This document shows, one piece after another, positions 1 to 5,648 of a stretch of 6,870 nt of DNA (within the stretch, counting starts at the first letter, position 1; each line of letters starts with the position of its first letter). The stretch spans positions 1 to 6,870 of the forward strand of contig CAZGAH010000130.1 of the NCBI GenBank assembly GCA_964523295.1, given 5' to 3'. The position numbers and the translations under genes are program-made. Under the pieces are notes generated by a model. It was not told where the DNA came from. It did no database searches and saw only the letters and a program-made list of their open reading frames with translations. The stretch is from CAZGAH01 sp964523295. Lineage in GTDB: Bacteria > Desulfobacterota > Desulfovibrionia > Desulfovibrionales > Desulfovibrionaceae.

Positions 1-1
1 C

Positions 2-439
2 GCGTATCCGTATGCTCGCCGCCGAGCCGGGGATGACCCGGCGCGCCCTATTCTCTCGTGGGTGCGCTCCAGGCACCTGGCCTCCAGGCTCCTCGGCCTC
101 GCCTTCCGCCCCCTCCCCGACGACTGGCACGCCCGCTACGGCTATCGCCCTGTGCTCCTCGAAACCATCGTCGAAAAGGCCCGCTTTCGCGGAACCTGCT
201 ATCGCGCTGCCAACTGGCAGTACCTTGGCGATACGCGCGGTCGCGGCAAACTCGATACCACGCATGCCTGCGCTCTCCCCGTCAAAAGCGTCCGTGTTCT
301 TCCACTGACGTCCCGCTTCAGACAGCACCTGACCAGCCAGACCATCTTTACACCGCCCGCCCTCTACCTGCTCTCCTCCGGCATCCAGGTTGCGTCATGG
401 GCTCTACTCCGAATCTCAGGCAGGGCAAGAATCTGTTGA
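2..439 (+). CDS. DUF4338 / DruA-like protein, C-terminal part (5' end outside the window)
   Basis: The reading frame is open from the left edge and stops at TGA 437-439. The family hallmarks are visible: ILSWVRSRHLASRLL, then RYGYRPVLLET, then RFRGTCYRAANW, then LGDTRGRGKLD, and finally a PVKSVRVLPL strand followed by RFRQHL. This is the core of DUF4338, the domain of DruA from Druantia anti-phage systems, which also occurs in many proteins linked to insertion elements. Its biochemical role is not well established. From memory of the family, the protein normally ends soon after the RFRQHL position (about 331). The further 35 or so codons run through a probable element end (404-420) and into the next promoter, so the tail is probably not native. 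A TGA one frame away at 330-332 would end the protein at the expected place, which hints at a small indel. No other Druantia gene is visible, so a mobile-element passenger is more likely than a defence system. The family call is firm; intactness is not. Confidence 0.8.
   Translation, partial: AYPYARRRAGDDPARPILSWVRSRHLASRLLGLAFRPLPDDWHARYGYRPVLLETIVEKARFRGTCYRAANWQYLGDTRGRGKLDTTHACALPVKSVRVLPLTSRFRQHLTSQTIFTPPALYLLSSGIQVASWALLRISGRARIC
404..420 (-). repeat. Probable terminal inverted repeat of the left mobile element
   Basis: Read on the minus strand this is CCTGAGATTCGGAGTAG. It matches CCTGAAATTCGGAGCAG at 6579-6595 on the plus strand in 15 of 17 positions. The two copies are in inverted orientation, and each is adjacent to mobile-element coding sequence lying on the outer side. 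That is what is expected of the inward-facing ends of two related elements. The exact terminal base and any target duplication cannot be fixed here, because the far ends of both elements lie outside the window. Confidence 0.55.
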
Positions 440-464
440 TATGGTCGGAGGAATTGCGTAGACT
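436..464 (+). promoter_or_regulatory. Sigma70-like promoter of the EAL-HDOD gene
   Basis: The -35 hexamer TTGATA (436-441) is separated by 17 bp from the -10 hexamer TAGACT (459-464), which predicts a transcript starting near 471. It lies just outside the probable element end at 420, and its -35 box overlaps the stop codon of the DUF4338 frame. A start near 471 leaves a leader of about 90 nt before the preferred ATG at 564 and only a few bases before the alternative ATG at 480. Confidence 0.5.
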
Positions 465-563
465 TGATCATCGCTCGACATGGATCAGCCAGCCGCCCGG
501 CGCAGCAAGGGGATCGGTAGCGGCTGTGAGGCTGCTTCTTCTTGCCCGGGGGGGCGCTTTGAT

Positions 564-1856
564 ATGAACCAGCCAACGACAGGCAACCAACAACCCGACC
601 AGAGTCTGTATTCTCCGACGTTTTACGCGCGGCAGCCTGTTTTTACCGAGGACAAGCGCATCTGGGGATACGAGCTGCTTTACCGTCATGGCCCCGAAGA
701 CGAGACCGCGCTCTTCGAGGACAAGGACGCCGCAACGCTCAACGTCCTGGTGAACGCCATCTCCTGGCCGCGCAGCGATGCGCTCAGCGATGCCAGAGTG
801 CTGGTGAATTTCCCTCCCCGTTGTCTGCTCGACAACATCCCCTACGCGCTTTCGCCCGCGAACGTCATGCTCCAGGTGCCCGAGCAGACGCTCACCTCGC
901 CCGGGCTGCCCGAGCGTCTGCACGAATACCGGCAGAACGGCTTTCAGATCGCCATCGACGACTACCAGGGACGCGCGGAAGTCCGCTCGATGCTGTTCCT
1001 GGCTGACGTGCTGATCATCGACGTGCTCAAAGTGCCCGGTGAGACCGTGCAATCGTTCATGAGCCGGGCGCAGGGATTTTCCGGGAAATTTCTGGCCAAA
1101 CGCGTGGAGGACGGGCATCGGTTCATCATGTCGCGCGGGCTTGGCTGCTCGTTGTTTCAAGGCTTTTTTTTCCGCCGGCCGGAGCTGGTTTCCGGGCGCA
1201 AGCTCACAACCAGCCAGATGTCTCGCCTGCAGCTGCTCGGCGACATCGAACGCAGCGATCCCGATCTCGACTCGCTGGCCAAAAAAATCCAGAACGACGT
1301 ATCGCTGAGCTTCCGGCTGCTGTGCCTGGTGAACAGCGCGGCCTTCGGCCTGCGCAAGGAGGTGCAGTCCATTCATCAGGCCATTGTCCTGTTGGGCTGG
1401 ATGCGTATCCGCAGCTGGCTGCGCCTGGTGCTGCTGACCGATCTGGCCTCCCGGAATTCGACGTCGGAGCTGCCGTATCTCTCCGTGCTGCGAGCGCGTT
1501 TTCTGGAGGAAGCATCCCGCCGCAACGCGATGGAGCCGGGCTTCTCGGACACGCTGTACCTCCTGGGTCTGTTTTCCCTGCTGGAGCCGATGCTGTGCGT
1601 ACCGGCCAGGGAAATTATCCCGGAATTGCCCTTGCCGCGGGGCGTGAGCCAGGCCCTGTGCGGAGAGCAGAGCGAATATACCCCCTGGCTCGATCTTATC
1701 CAGGGCTTTGAAGGCGGCGACTGGGCTGCCGTGGATGAGACCGTGGCGTTGCTGGGACTGGATCCGGTGCTCACGGCGCACGCCTATTACGACGCGATGA
1801 CCTGGACCAACGGCTTTTTCGATGTCGCTCGAAAGAGTTCTTCAAAAGCAGCCTGA
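564..1856 (+). CDS. EAL-HDOD signalling protein (YuxH/CdgJ type)
   Basis: The 430-residue cytoplasmic protein pairs a degenerate EAL domain (about 20-215) with an HDOD domain (about 220-415). EAL landmarks are FYARQPVF and GYELLYR (E37 in place of the EAL glutamate), VNF at 81-83, IAIDDYQG (D132, D133), KRVEDG (E182) and LFQGFFFRRP (Q199). The lysine expected before the KID aspartate is replaced in ADVLIID (I151, D153). The protein is therefore probably not an active cyclic-di-GMP phosphodiesterase, as is usual for this class. The HDOD part shows LSFRLLCLVNSAAFGLRKE and QAIVLLGWMRIRSWL, with no catalytic HD pair seen. Relatives are regulatory proteins affecting motility or surface behaviour; the partner here is unknown. 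ATG 564 is chosen because a G-run (548-554) lies 9 nt upstream and only about 17 residues precede the domain. ATG 480 would add 28 residues of non-family sequence. The gene stands alone, with its own promoter at 436-464. Confidence 0.93.
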   Translation: MNQPTTGNQQPDQSLYSPTFYARQPVFTEDKRIWGYELLYRHGPEDETALFEDKDAATLNVLVNAISWPRSDALSDARVLVNFPPRCLLDNIPYALSPANVMLQVPEQTLTSPGLPERLHEYRQNGFQIAIDDYQGRAEVRSMLFLADVLIIDVLKVPGETVQSFMSRAQGFSGKFLAKRVEDGHRFIMSRGLGCSLFQGFFFRRPELVSGRKLTTSQMSRLQLLGDIERSDPDLDSLAKKIQNDVSLSFRLLCLVNSAAFGLRKEVQSIHQAIVLLGWMRIRSWLRLVLLTDLASRNSTSELPYLSVLRARFLEEASRRNAMEPGFSDTLYLLGLFSLLEPMLCVPAREIIPELPLPRGVSQALCGEQSEYTPWLDLIQGFEGGDWAAVDETVALLGLDPVLTAHAYYDAMTWTNGFFDVARKSSSKAA

Positions 1857-1864
1857 TTTTTCGC

Positions 1865-1894
1865 TTGTTGCCCCCTGCCGGCTTCGGCTACACT
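1865..1894 (+). promoter_or_regulatory. Sigma70-like promoter of the small exported protein gene
   Basis: The -35 hexamer TTGTTG (1865-1870) is followed after 18 bp by the -10 hexamer TACACT (1889-1894). The expected start of transcription is near 1901, immediately at the in-frame ATG 1902. This makes ATG 1902 an unlikely translation start and supports ATG 1989. The spacer contains a short GCCG-GCTT-CGGC hairpin (1877-1888) without a T-tract, so it does not look like a terminator for the preceding gene. Confidence 0.45.
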
Positions 1895-1988
1895 CAGGGC
1901 CATGCGCAACCGTAGTGTTCCCCTTCTCAGGAAACGGATCAAACCCGGCTGGCGTTGCCGACGAGCGCAATACAGCCCGTTCAAGGTC

Positions 1989-2513
1989 ATGTTCCAGCGT
2001 GCCCTGCTTCTTGCCCTTCTGCTGACCGGTGGCGGCATCCTGGCCGGCTCCGGTCGCGCCCTGGCAGCGGAGACGCAACTCCAAATCCAGGCCAACCCCG
2101 CCCGCGCCGAGGATGTCGTCGGCTACTGGAGCCTGGTTCCCTTGCCTGATGACCTGACCGCGAAGAACAAGACGAATCCCTGGCCTCATCCCTTTCAATA
2201 TTTCGCTTTTTACGCCAATGGTGACATCATCCACCACGCCGCCGCCCAGGATCCTCAAGACAACCCGGCAACGCTCGACAGGATGCACGACATGCTCCCG
2301 GCCACCATGCATTTCCGCTTTGAGGACGACATGTTCATCGTCACGCGCGACGGTCAGCCGCGCGCCACGGAGCGCTGGGGCGTCAGCGTCATCGCTACGA
2401 ATTTTACGCTTGCCGGCGTGCTCTTCAAGGCCGGCGATCTGCTCATGAGCCTGGACGACGGCCAGGGCAACGTCCTCTACCGACGCCACCTGCGCCGGCT
2501 TGGAAGCCGTTGA
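1989..2513 (+). CDS. Small exported protein of unknown function
   Basis: From ATG 1989 the product has 174 residues. It begins with a clear Sec signal peptide: a basic start (MFQR), a hydrophobic core at about 5-20, and a likely cut after GRALA (residue 26). The mature part contains EDVVGYWSLVPLPDD, then FQYFAFYANGDIIHH, FRFEDDMFIVTRDG and ERWGVSV. The succession of a Gly-x-Trp motif and strand-like segments with turns recalls small beta-barrel (lipocalin-like) proteins, but this is a fold-level guess only and I do not recognise the family. The alternative start at 1902 would add 29 residues rich in arginine ahead of the signal peptide. An AAGG element sits only 2 nt from ATG 1989, so the ribosome site is weak. 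The gene lies between an EAL-HDOD gene and a two-component operon; a link to either is unproven. Confidence 0.8.
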   Translation: MFQRALLLALLLTGGGILAGSGRALAAETQLQIQANPARAEDVVGYWSLVPLPDDLTAKNKTNPWPHPFQYFAFYANGDIIHHAAAQDPQDNPATLDRMHDMLPATMHFRFEDDMFIVTRDGQPRATERWGVSVIATNFTLAGVLFKAGDLLMSLDDGQGNVLYRRHLRRLGSR

Positions 2514-2548
2514 GCCCTTAGCGGTCGCATCCGTCAGGGCAAAGGGGC

Positions 2549-2572
2549 GACAGGCGACGCTAGGGACAGGCG
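2549..2572 (+). promoter_or_regulatory. Direct repeat GACAGGCG upstream of the response regulator (possible regulator site)
   Basis: The 8-mer GACAGGCG occurs at 2549-2556 and again at 2565-2572, with starts 16 bp apart, in the 93-bp gap before the two-component operon. OmpR/PhoB-type regulators bind direct repeats and often control their own operons. Their half-sites are more usually about 11 bp apart, so the spacing argues for caution. I could not find a convincing -35/-10 pair in this gap. Confidence 0.25.
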
Positions 2573-2606
2573 CCGCTTTCACTGCAATTGCTCCGGGAGG
2601 TTGACC

Positions 2607-3281
2607 ATGCGTATTCTGCTTGTCGAAGATGACGACAAGATTGCCACCTTCGTCGTCAAAGGGCTCAAACAGGCCGGATTCGCCGTGGATCACCGCAGCG
2701 ACGGCGTAGAGGGGGTGCACCTGGCACTCACCGAGCCCTATGACGCCGCCGTCATCGACATCATGCTGCCGGGAATGGACGGGTTGCAGATCATCGAGGA
2801 GATGCGTCGCAACAAGATGAATTATCCGGTGATCATTCTCAGCGCCAAGCGCTCCGTCGAAGACCGGGTCAAAGGATTGCAGACCGGCAGCGACGATTAC
2901 CTGACCAAACCCTTTTCCTTTTCCGAGCTGCTGGCCCGGATTCAGGCCCTGATCCGGCGTTCGACCTCGTCGAGCGAGCCCTCGCGACTGGTTTTCGAAG
3001 ACCTCTGTCTCGATCTGCTCAAACGGGAGGTGGTCCGGGCCGGAAAGACGCTGGATCTCCAGCCCCGGGAGTTTGCCCTGCTCGAGTACCTGATGCGCAA
3101 TGTCGGACGCGTCGTTTCCAAAACCATGATCCTCGAGCATGTCTGGGATTACGATTTCGACCCGCAGACCAACGTGGTGGACGTACTCGTGTCCCGACTG
3201 CGCAGCAAGGTGGACAAGGACTTCGAGCCCAAGCTGATTCATACGTTGCGCGGAGTCGGCTATGTCCTCAAGACTGCTTAG
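2607..3281 (+). CDS. OmpR/PhoB-family response regulator (CusR/CopR-like)
   Basis: The 224-residue transcription regulator is of normal family length. Its receiver domain (1-118) has the acidic pocket VEDD (7-10), the phospho-acceptor D51 in VIDIMLPGMDG, the switch serine S79 in IILSAK, Y98, and K101 in TKPFSFSELLARI. A linker rich in serine (about 119-126) leads to a winged-helix DNA-binding domain (about 127-222) with LQPREFALLEYLMRN, VWDYDFDPQTNVVDVLVSRL and the terminal HTLRGVGYVL. The DFEPKLI-TLRGVGY ending resembles the CusR/CopR branch, whose best-known members respond to metal or envelope stress; the actual signal here is unknown. ATG 2607 is used because GGGAGG (2595-2600) lies 6 nt upstream. 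The TTG at 2601 abuts that site and is too close. The gene is first in an operon with the sensor kinase. Confidence 0.96.
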   Translation: MRILLVEDDDKIATFVVKGLKQAGFAVDHRSDGVEGVHLALTEPYDAAVIDIMLPGMDGLQIIEEMRRNKMNYPVIILSAKRSVEDRVKGLQTGSDDYLTKPFSFSELLARIQALIRRSTSSSEPSRLVFEDLCLDLLKREVVRAGKTLDLQPREFALLEYLMRNVGRVVSKTMILEHVWDYDFDPQTNVVDVLVSRLRSKVDKDFEPKLIHTLRGVGYVLKTA

Positions 3282-4668
3282 ACAGCTGTGGAAGAGCACA
3301 GGCTTCCGGCTGACCCTCTGGTTCGCGTCCGTTTTCATCCTGAGCCTGCTCCTGCTGTGCGCGCTGGTCTACCTGCTGCTGGCGCGCTCCATCCAGGACA
3401 ACACCCGGCAACTGGCCCTGAACAAGCTGAATCAATACACCCGGGTCGAGCAGACCAGGGGCCTGGGCTCGCTGTTGCGCGAGCTGGTGCAGGATGACCC
3501 GGTAAACCACATGACGGGCTTTTTCGTCCGCGTGGCGGATGGTAACAACCAGACCATGTTCATGACCATGCCTGCGGGCTGGGAGGACGCCGACCCCGGT
3601 CAGATTGCCGACCGGAAATTTTCCGGCGAGAGCCACTGGCTGTTCATGCAGCAACGCCCCGGCGAGGACGAGCTGGAGATCATGTCCCTGGTGCTGACGG
3701 ACGATGTCACCATTCAGGTCGGCTTCGGCAGCGGCGAACAACGCAAGCTGCTCGGGCATTTCAAACGCATTTTCATGGTGATCATGCTGCCGGCCCTGGT
3801 GCTGGGCGTCGCCGGGGGCTATGTGTTCGCCCACTGGTCGCTGCGCCCGGTCCGGGACCTCACCGCGACCATCCGTCGAATCGACCCCGGCAACATGGGC
3901 GTACGCGTTCCCTCGCGCGAGCTTGGCGACGAGCTTGACGAGCTCGTCACCCTGTTCAATCGCATGTTGGAGCGCATCCAGACCCTGATTCAGGGTATGC
4001 GCTCGGCGCTGGACAACGTGGCCCACGACCTGCGTACGCCGCTGGCCAGGCTGCGCGCCGGCGTCGAGACCGTGTTGCAGACTGACGCCGATTGCCTGAC
4101 GCTGCGCGAGGTGCTTCAGGACTGCGCCGAGGAATCCGAAATCATCGTGAATATGCTCAACGTGCTCATGGACATTTCCGAGGCCGAAACCGGGGTCATG
4201 TCGCTGCATTACGAGTTCACGGACATTACCGCCCTGCTGGCCGACGTGACGGAGCTGTACCGCTACGTGGCCGAAGACAAATCCATAGTCATCGCACTCA
4301 AGGCGCCGCCAGCGCTGGTGGTCTCGGCAGACGCCCGGCGACTGCGACAGGTCGTCGCCAACCTGCTGGACAATGCCGTCAAATATACGCCGGAAGGCGG
4401 GCATGTCGATGTCGCGGCCATGCCCGCGAGCGAGGGCTTCGCCATCGAGGTGAGCGACACCGGAACCGGTATTCCCGACGAAGACATGCCGTTCATTTTC
4501 GATCGCCTGTACCGCGGGGACAAGAGCCGCTCCCTGCGGGGGCTGGGCCTGGGGCTGAGTCTGGTCAAGGCCGTCGTGCAGGCGCACGGCGGCGATATTG
4601 CCGTGCGGAACCTGCCGGAACACGGGGCCTGCTTCACGATCACGCTCCCGCAAGGCCAGCCGGCATGA
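3262..4668 (+). CDS. Membrane sensor histidine kinase partner of the response regulator
   Basis: The 468-residue kinase has TM1 at about 17-40, a periplasmic sensor region of about 130 residues (41-168), TM2 at about 169-192 and a HAMP linker with the SLRPVRDL motif (about 192-245). A HisKA domain follows with phospho-acceptor H255 in NVAHDLRTPLARL. The HATPase_c domain shows NLLDNAVKYTPEGG (N371), DTGTGIP (399-405), FIFDRLYRGD and GLGLGLSLV (427-435). All catalytic boxes look intact. It probably autophosphorylates and passes phosphate to D51 of the upstream-encoded regulator. The start codon lies inside the 3' end of the regulator gene (20-nt overlap), with GGAG 6 nt upstream, so translation is coupled. 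The periplasmic sensor segment has no motif I recognise, so the ligand is unknown. CusS/QseC-like kinases share this layout. Confidence 0.95.
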   Translation: MSSRLLRQLWKSTGFRLTLWFASVFILSLLLLCALVYLLLARSIQDNTRQLALNKLNQYTRVEQTRGLGSLLRELVQDDPVNHMTGFFVRVADGNNQTMFMTMPAGWEDADPGQIADRKFSGESHWLFMQQRPGEDELEIMSLVLTDDVTIQVGFGSGEQRKLLGHFKRIFMVIMLPALVLGVAGGYVFAHWSLRPVRDLTATIRRIDPGNMGVRVPSRELGDELDELVTLFNRMLERIQTLIQGMRSALDNVAHDLRTPLARLRAGVETVLQTDADCLTLREVLQDCAEESEIIVNMLNVLMDISEAETGVMSLHYEFTDITALLADVTELYRYVAEDKSIVIALKAPPALVVSADARRLRQVVANLLDNAVKYTPEGGHVDVAAMPASEGFAIEVSDTGTGIPDEDMPFIFDRLYRGDKSRSLRGLGLGLSLVKAVVQAHGGDIAVRNLPEHGACFTITLPQGQPA

Positions 4669-5624
4669 GCCGGTCGAGACCGCATTTCGCGCTCGCCGCC
4701 CTTGCCGCCGTCCTGCTGGCGTCGTGGGTATGGCCCGCGTTGGTCATGGCGCAGACGCCCGGTGACACGTTCAGGGATTTCCCCTGGGGAGCGTCGCGCC
4801 GAGACCTCCCGGTCAAGCCCGAACGCTGGATCAGACCAGGGAAGGCCACGCAACACATGATCGGACTGGCTACCCTGGGCCTGATCGCGCCGGACATCCA
4901 TACACGCTATCTCTTTTACGCGCTCGACGGCGACGAGCGCCGGGCAGGACGCCTGCGCTGTCTTGGCCTCAGTTACGGATTCACACAAGGCGCAGACGAG
5001 CAGTTCGTTGCGGTCAACGCCATATTCAGCGTGGTAATACCCGCGGCGGACATCCTGGCCAACGCCGTCGACCTGCTGGGCACGGCGTATACCCGGCCCG
5101 CGGCCGGATGCGTTCTCTGGGATACCCCCGAATTCAAGGCCCTGCTGAACAATAACGCCCTGTTCATCCTGCGCAAACCCGAGGCGCTGCGTGTCGTTCA
5201 GCCGAACGTGAATGCTGAAGCCGCCAGGCTGGCCCGGTTCTCCGCGGCGCCCGCAAACCAGGGCAGCGAGCCGGCGCCTGCGACGGCGATGGCGAAGAAA
5301 ACAGACGACGCGGGCGTCCCCGGGCCAGGCGTTCCGTCTCCGGTCAAAGCGGAGCCCGGCAACCCGGCGCTTCCGGCTCCGAAACCGGCGACACCGGAGC
5401 CTTCCCAGCCGGCATCAACGACGCAACGCTCGATCCCGCCTTCTCCGTCGCCGACGCGTCCGCATCAGGCCGACGGCCCGGCCTTGCGCCGGGCGATCAC
5501 CCACGCGACAGCGCCCCCGGCCAGCCCGGACGCGACGCCAGCCACGGTCGCCACGTCGGCATCAGTCCAGCCACAAACGCTCCCGGGGTCGTTCCGTGCG
5601 CCTGTCCGGCAGCCTGCGAACTGA
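4665..5624 (+). CDS. Exported protein with Pro/Ala-rich tail, coupled to the sensor kinase
   Basis: The start ATG overlaps the stop of the kinase gene (ATGA, 4665-4668), and AAGG (4652-4655) sits 9 nt upstream. The 319-residue product has a signal peptide (hydrophobic core about 8-27) with a probable cut after VMA (residue 29), placing it in the periplasm or beyond. Residues 34-175 form a compact region beginning TFRDFPWGASRRDLP. This opening resembles the 'FPWG(T/A)S' start of several uncharacterised exported proteins. Two cysteines (C99, C149) could form a disulphide. From about 195 to the end the sequence is Pro/Ala/Ser/Thr-rich and probably disordered. No enzyme motif is visible. The operon position suggests that it modulates or reports to the kinase's periplasmic sensor, or is an effector made with the system; this is inference. 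The tail runs to 5 bp from the convergent lipoprotein gene. Confidence 0.85.
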   Translation: MSRSRPHFALAALAAVLLASWVWPALVMAQTPGDTFRDFPWGASRRDLPVKPERWIRPGKATQHMIGLATLGLIAPDIHTRYLFYALDGDERRAGRLRCLGLSYGFTQGADEQFVAVNAIFSVVIPAADILANAVDLLGTAYTRPAAGCVLWDTPEFKALLNNNALFILRKPEALRVVQPNVNAEAARLARFSAAPANQGSEPAPATAMAKKTDDAGVPGPGVPSPVKAEPGNPALPAPKPATPEPSQPASTTQRSIPPSPSPTRPHQADGPALRRAITHATAPPASPDATPATVATSASVQPQTLPGSFRAPVRQPAN

Positions 5625-5648
5625 CGCGACTACGGTTTCGCGTTGTTT
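5624..5648 (+). terminator. Possible weak terminator of the two-component operon
   Basis: A 6-bp perfect stem, ACGCGA (5624-5629) and TCGCGT (5638-5643), with an 8-nt loop is followed by TGTTT. It begins within the stop codon of the exported-protein gene and runs into the 3' end of the convergent lipoprotein gene. The T-tract is short, so termination may be inefficient. The opposite strand lacks a U-run, so it is unlikely to serve the lipoprotein gene. Confidence 0.35.

Noticed and set aside
1..439. A full Druantia anti-phage system
   Set aside because: Only a DruA-like C-terminus is present. The genes that follow are regulatory and envelope genes, with no large helicase or other Druantia partner.
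468..1781. A 437-codon open frame on the minus strand
   Set aside because: It mirrors the EAL-HDOD gene and has the Gln/His/Arg-rich composition of an antisense shadow.
1902..1988. ATG 1902 as start of the small exported protein
   Set aside because: It coincides with the predicted transcription start and would place an Arg-rich stretch before the signal peptide.
2514..2540. Hairpin after the small exported protein gene as an intrinsic terminator
   Set aside because: The stem is imperfect, with unequal internal loops, and is followed by AAAGGGG instead of a T-tract.
2601..2606. TTG at 2601 as start of the response regulator
   Set aside because: It directly abuts the GGGAGG ribosome site. 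ATG 2607 has correct spacing and gives the standard MRILLVEDD start.
1842..3338. A 498-codon open frame on the minus strand
   Set aside because: It runs antisense across three well-supported features and has no domain I recognise. Long antisense frames are common in GC-rich genes.
3268..4653. A 461-codon open frame on the minus strand
   Set aside because: It lies entirely antisense to the histidine kinase, whose domains are all intact.
4092..4664. Upstream in-frame extension of the exported-protein gene inside the kinase gene
   Set aside because: The extension is an Arg-rich shadow of the kinase. The ATG at 4665 begins a proper signal peptide with a ribosome site upstream.
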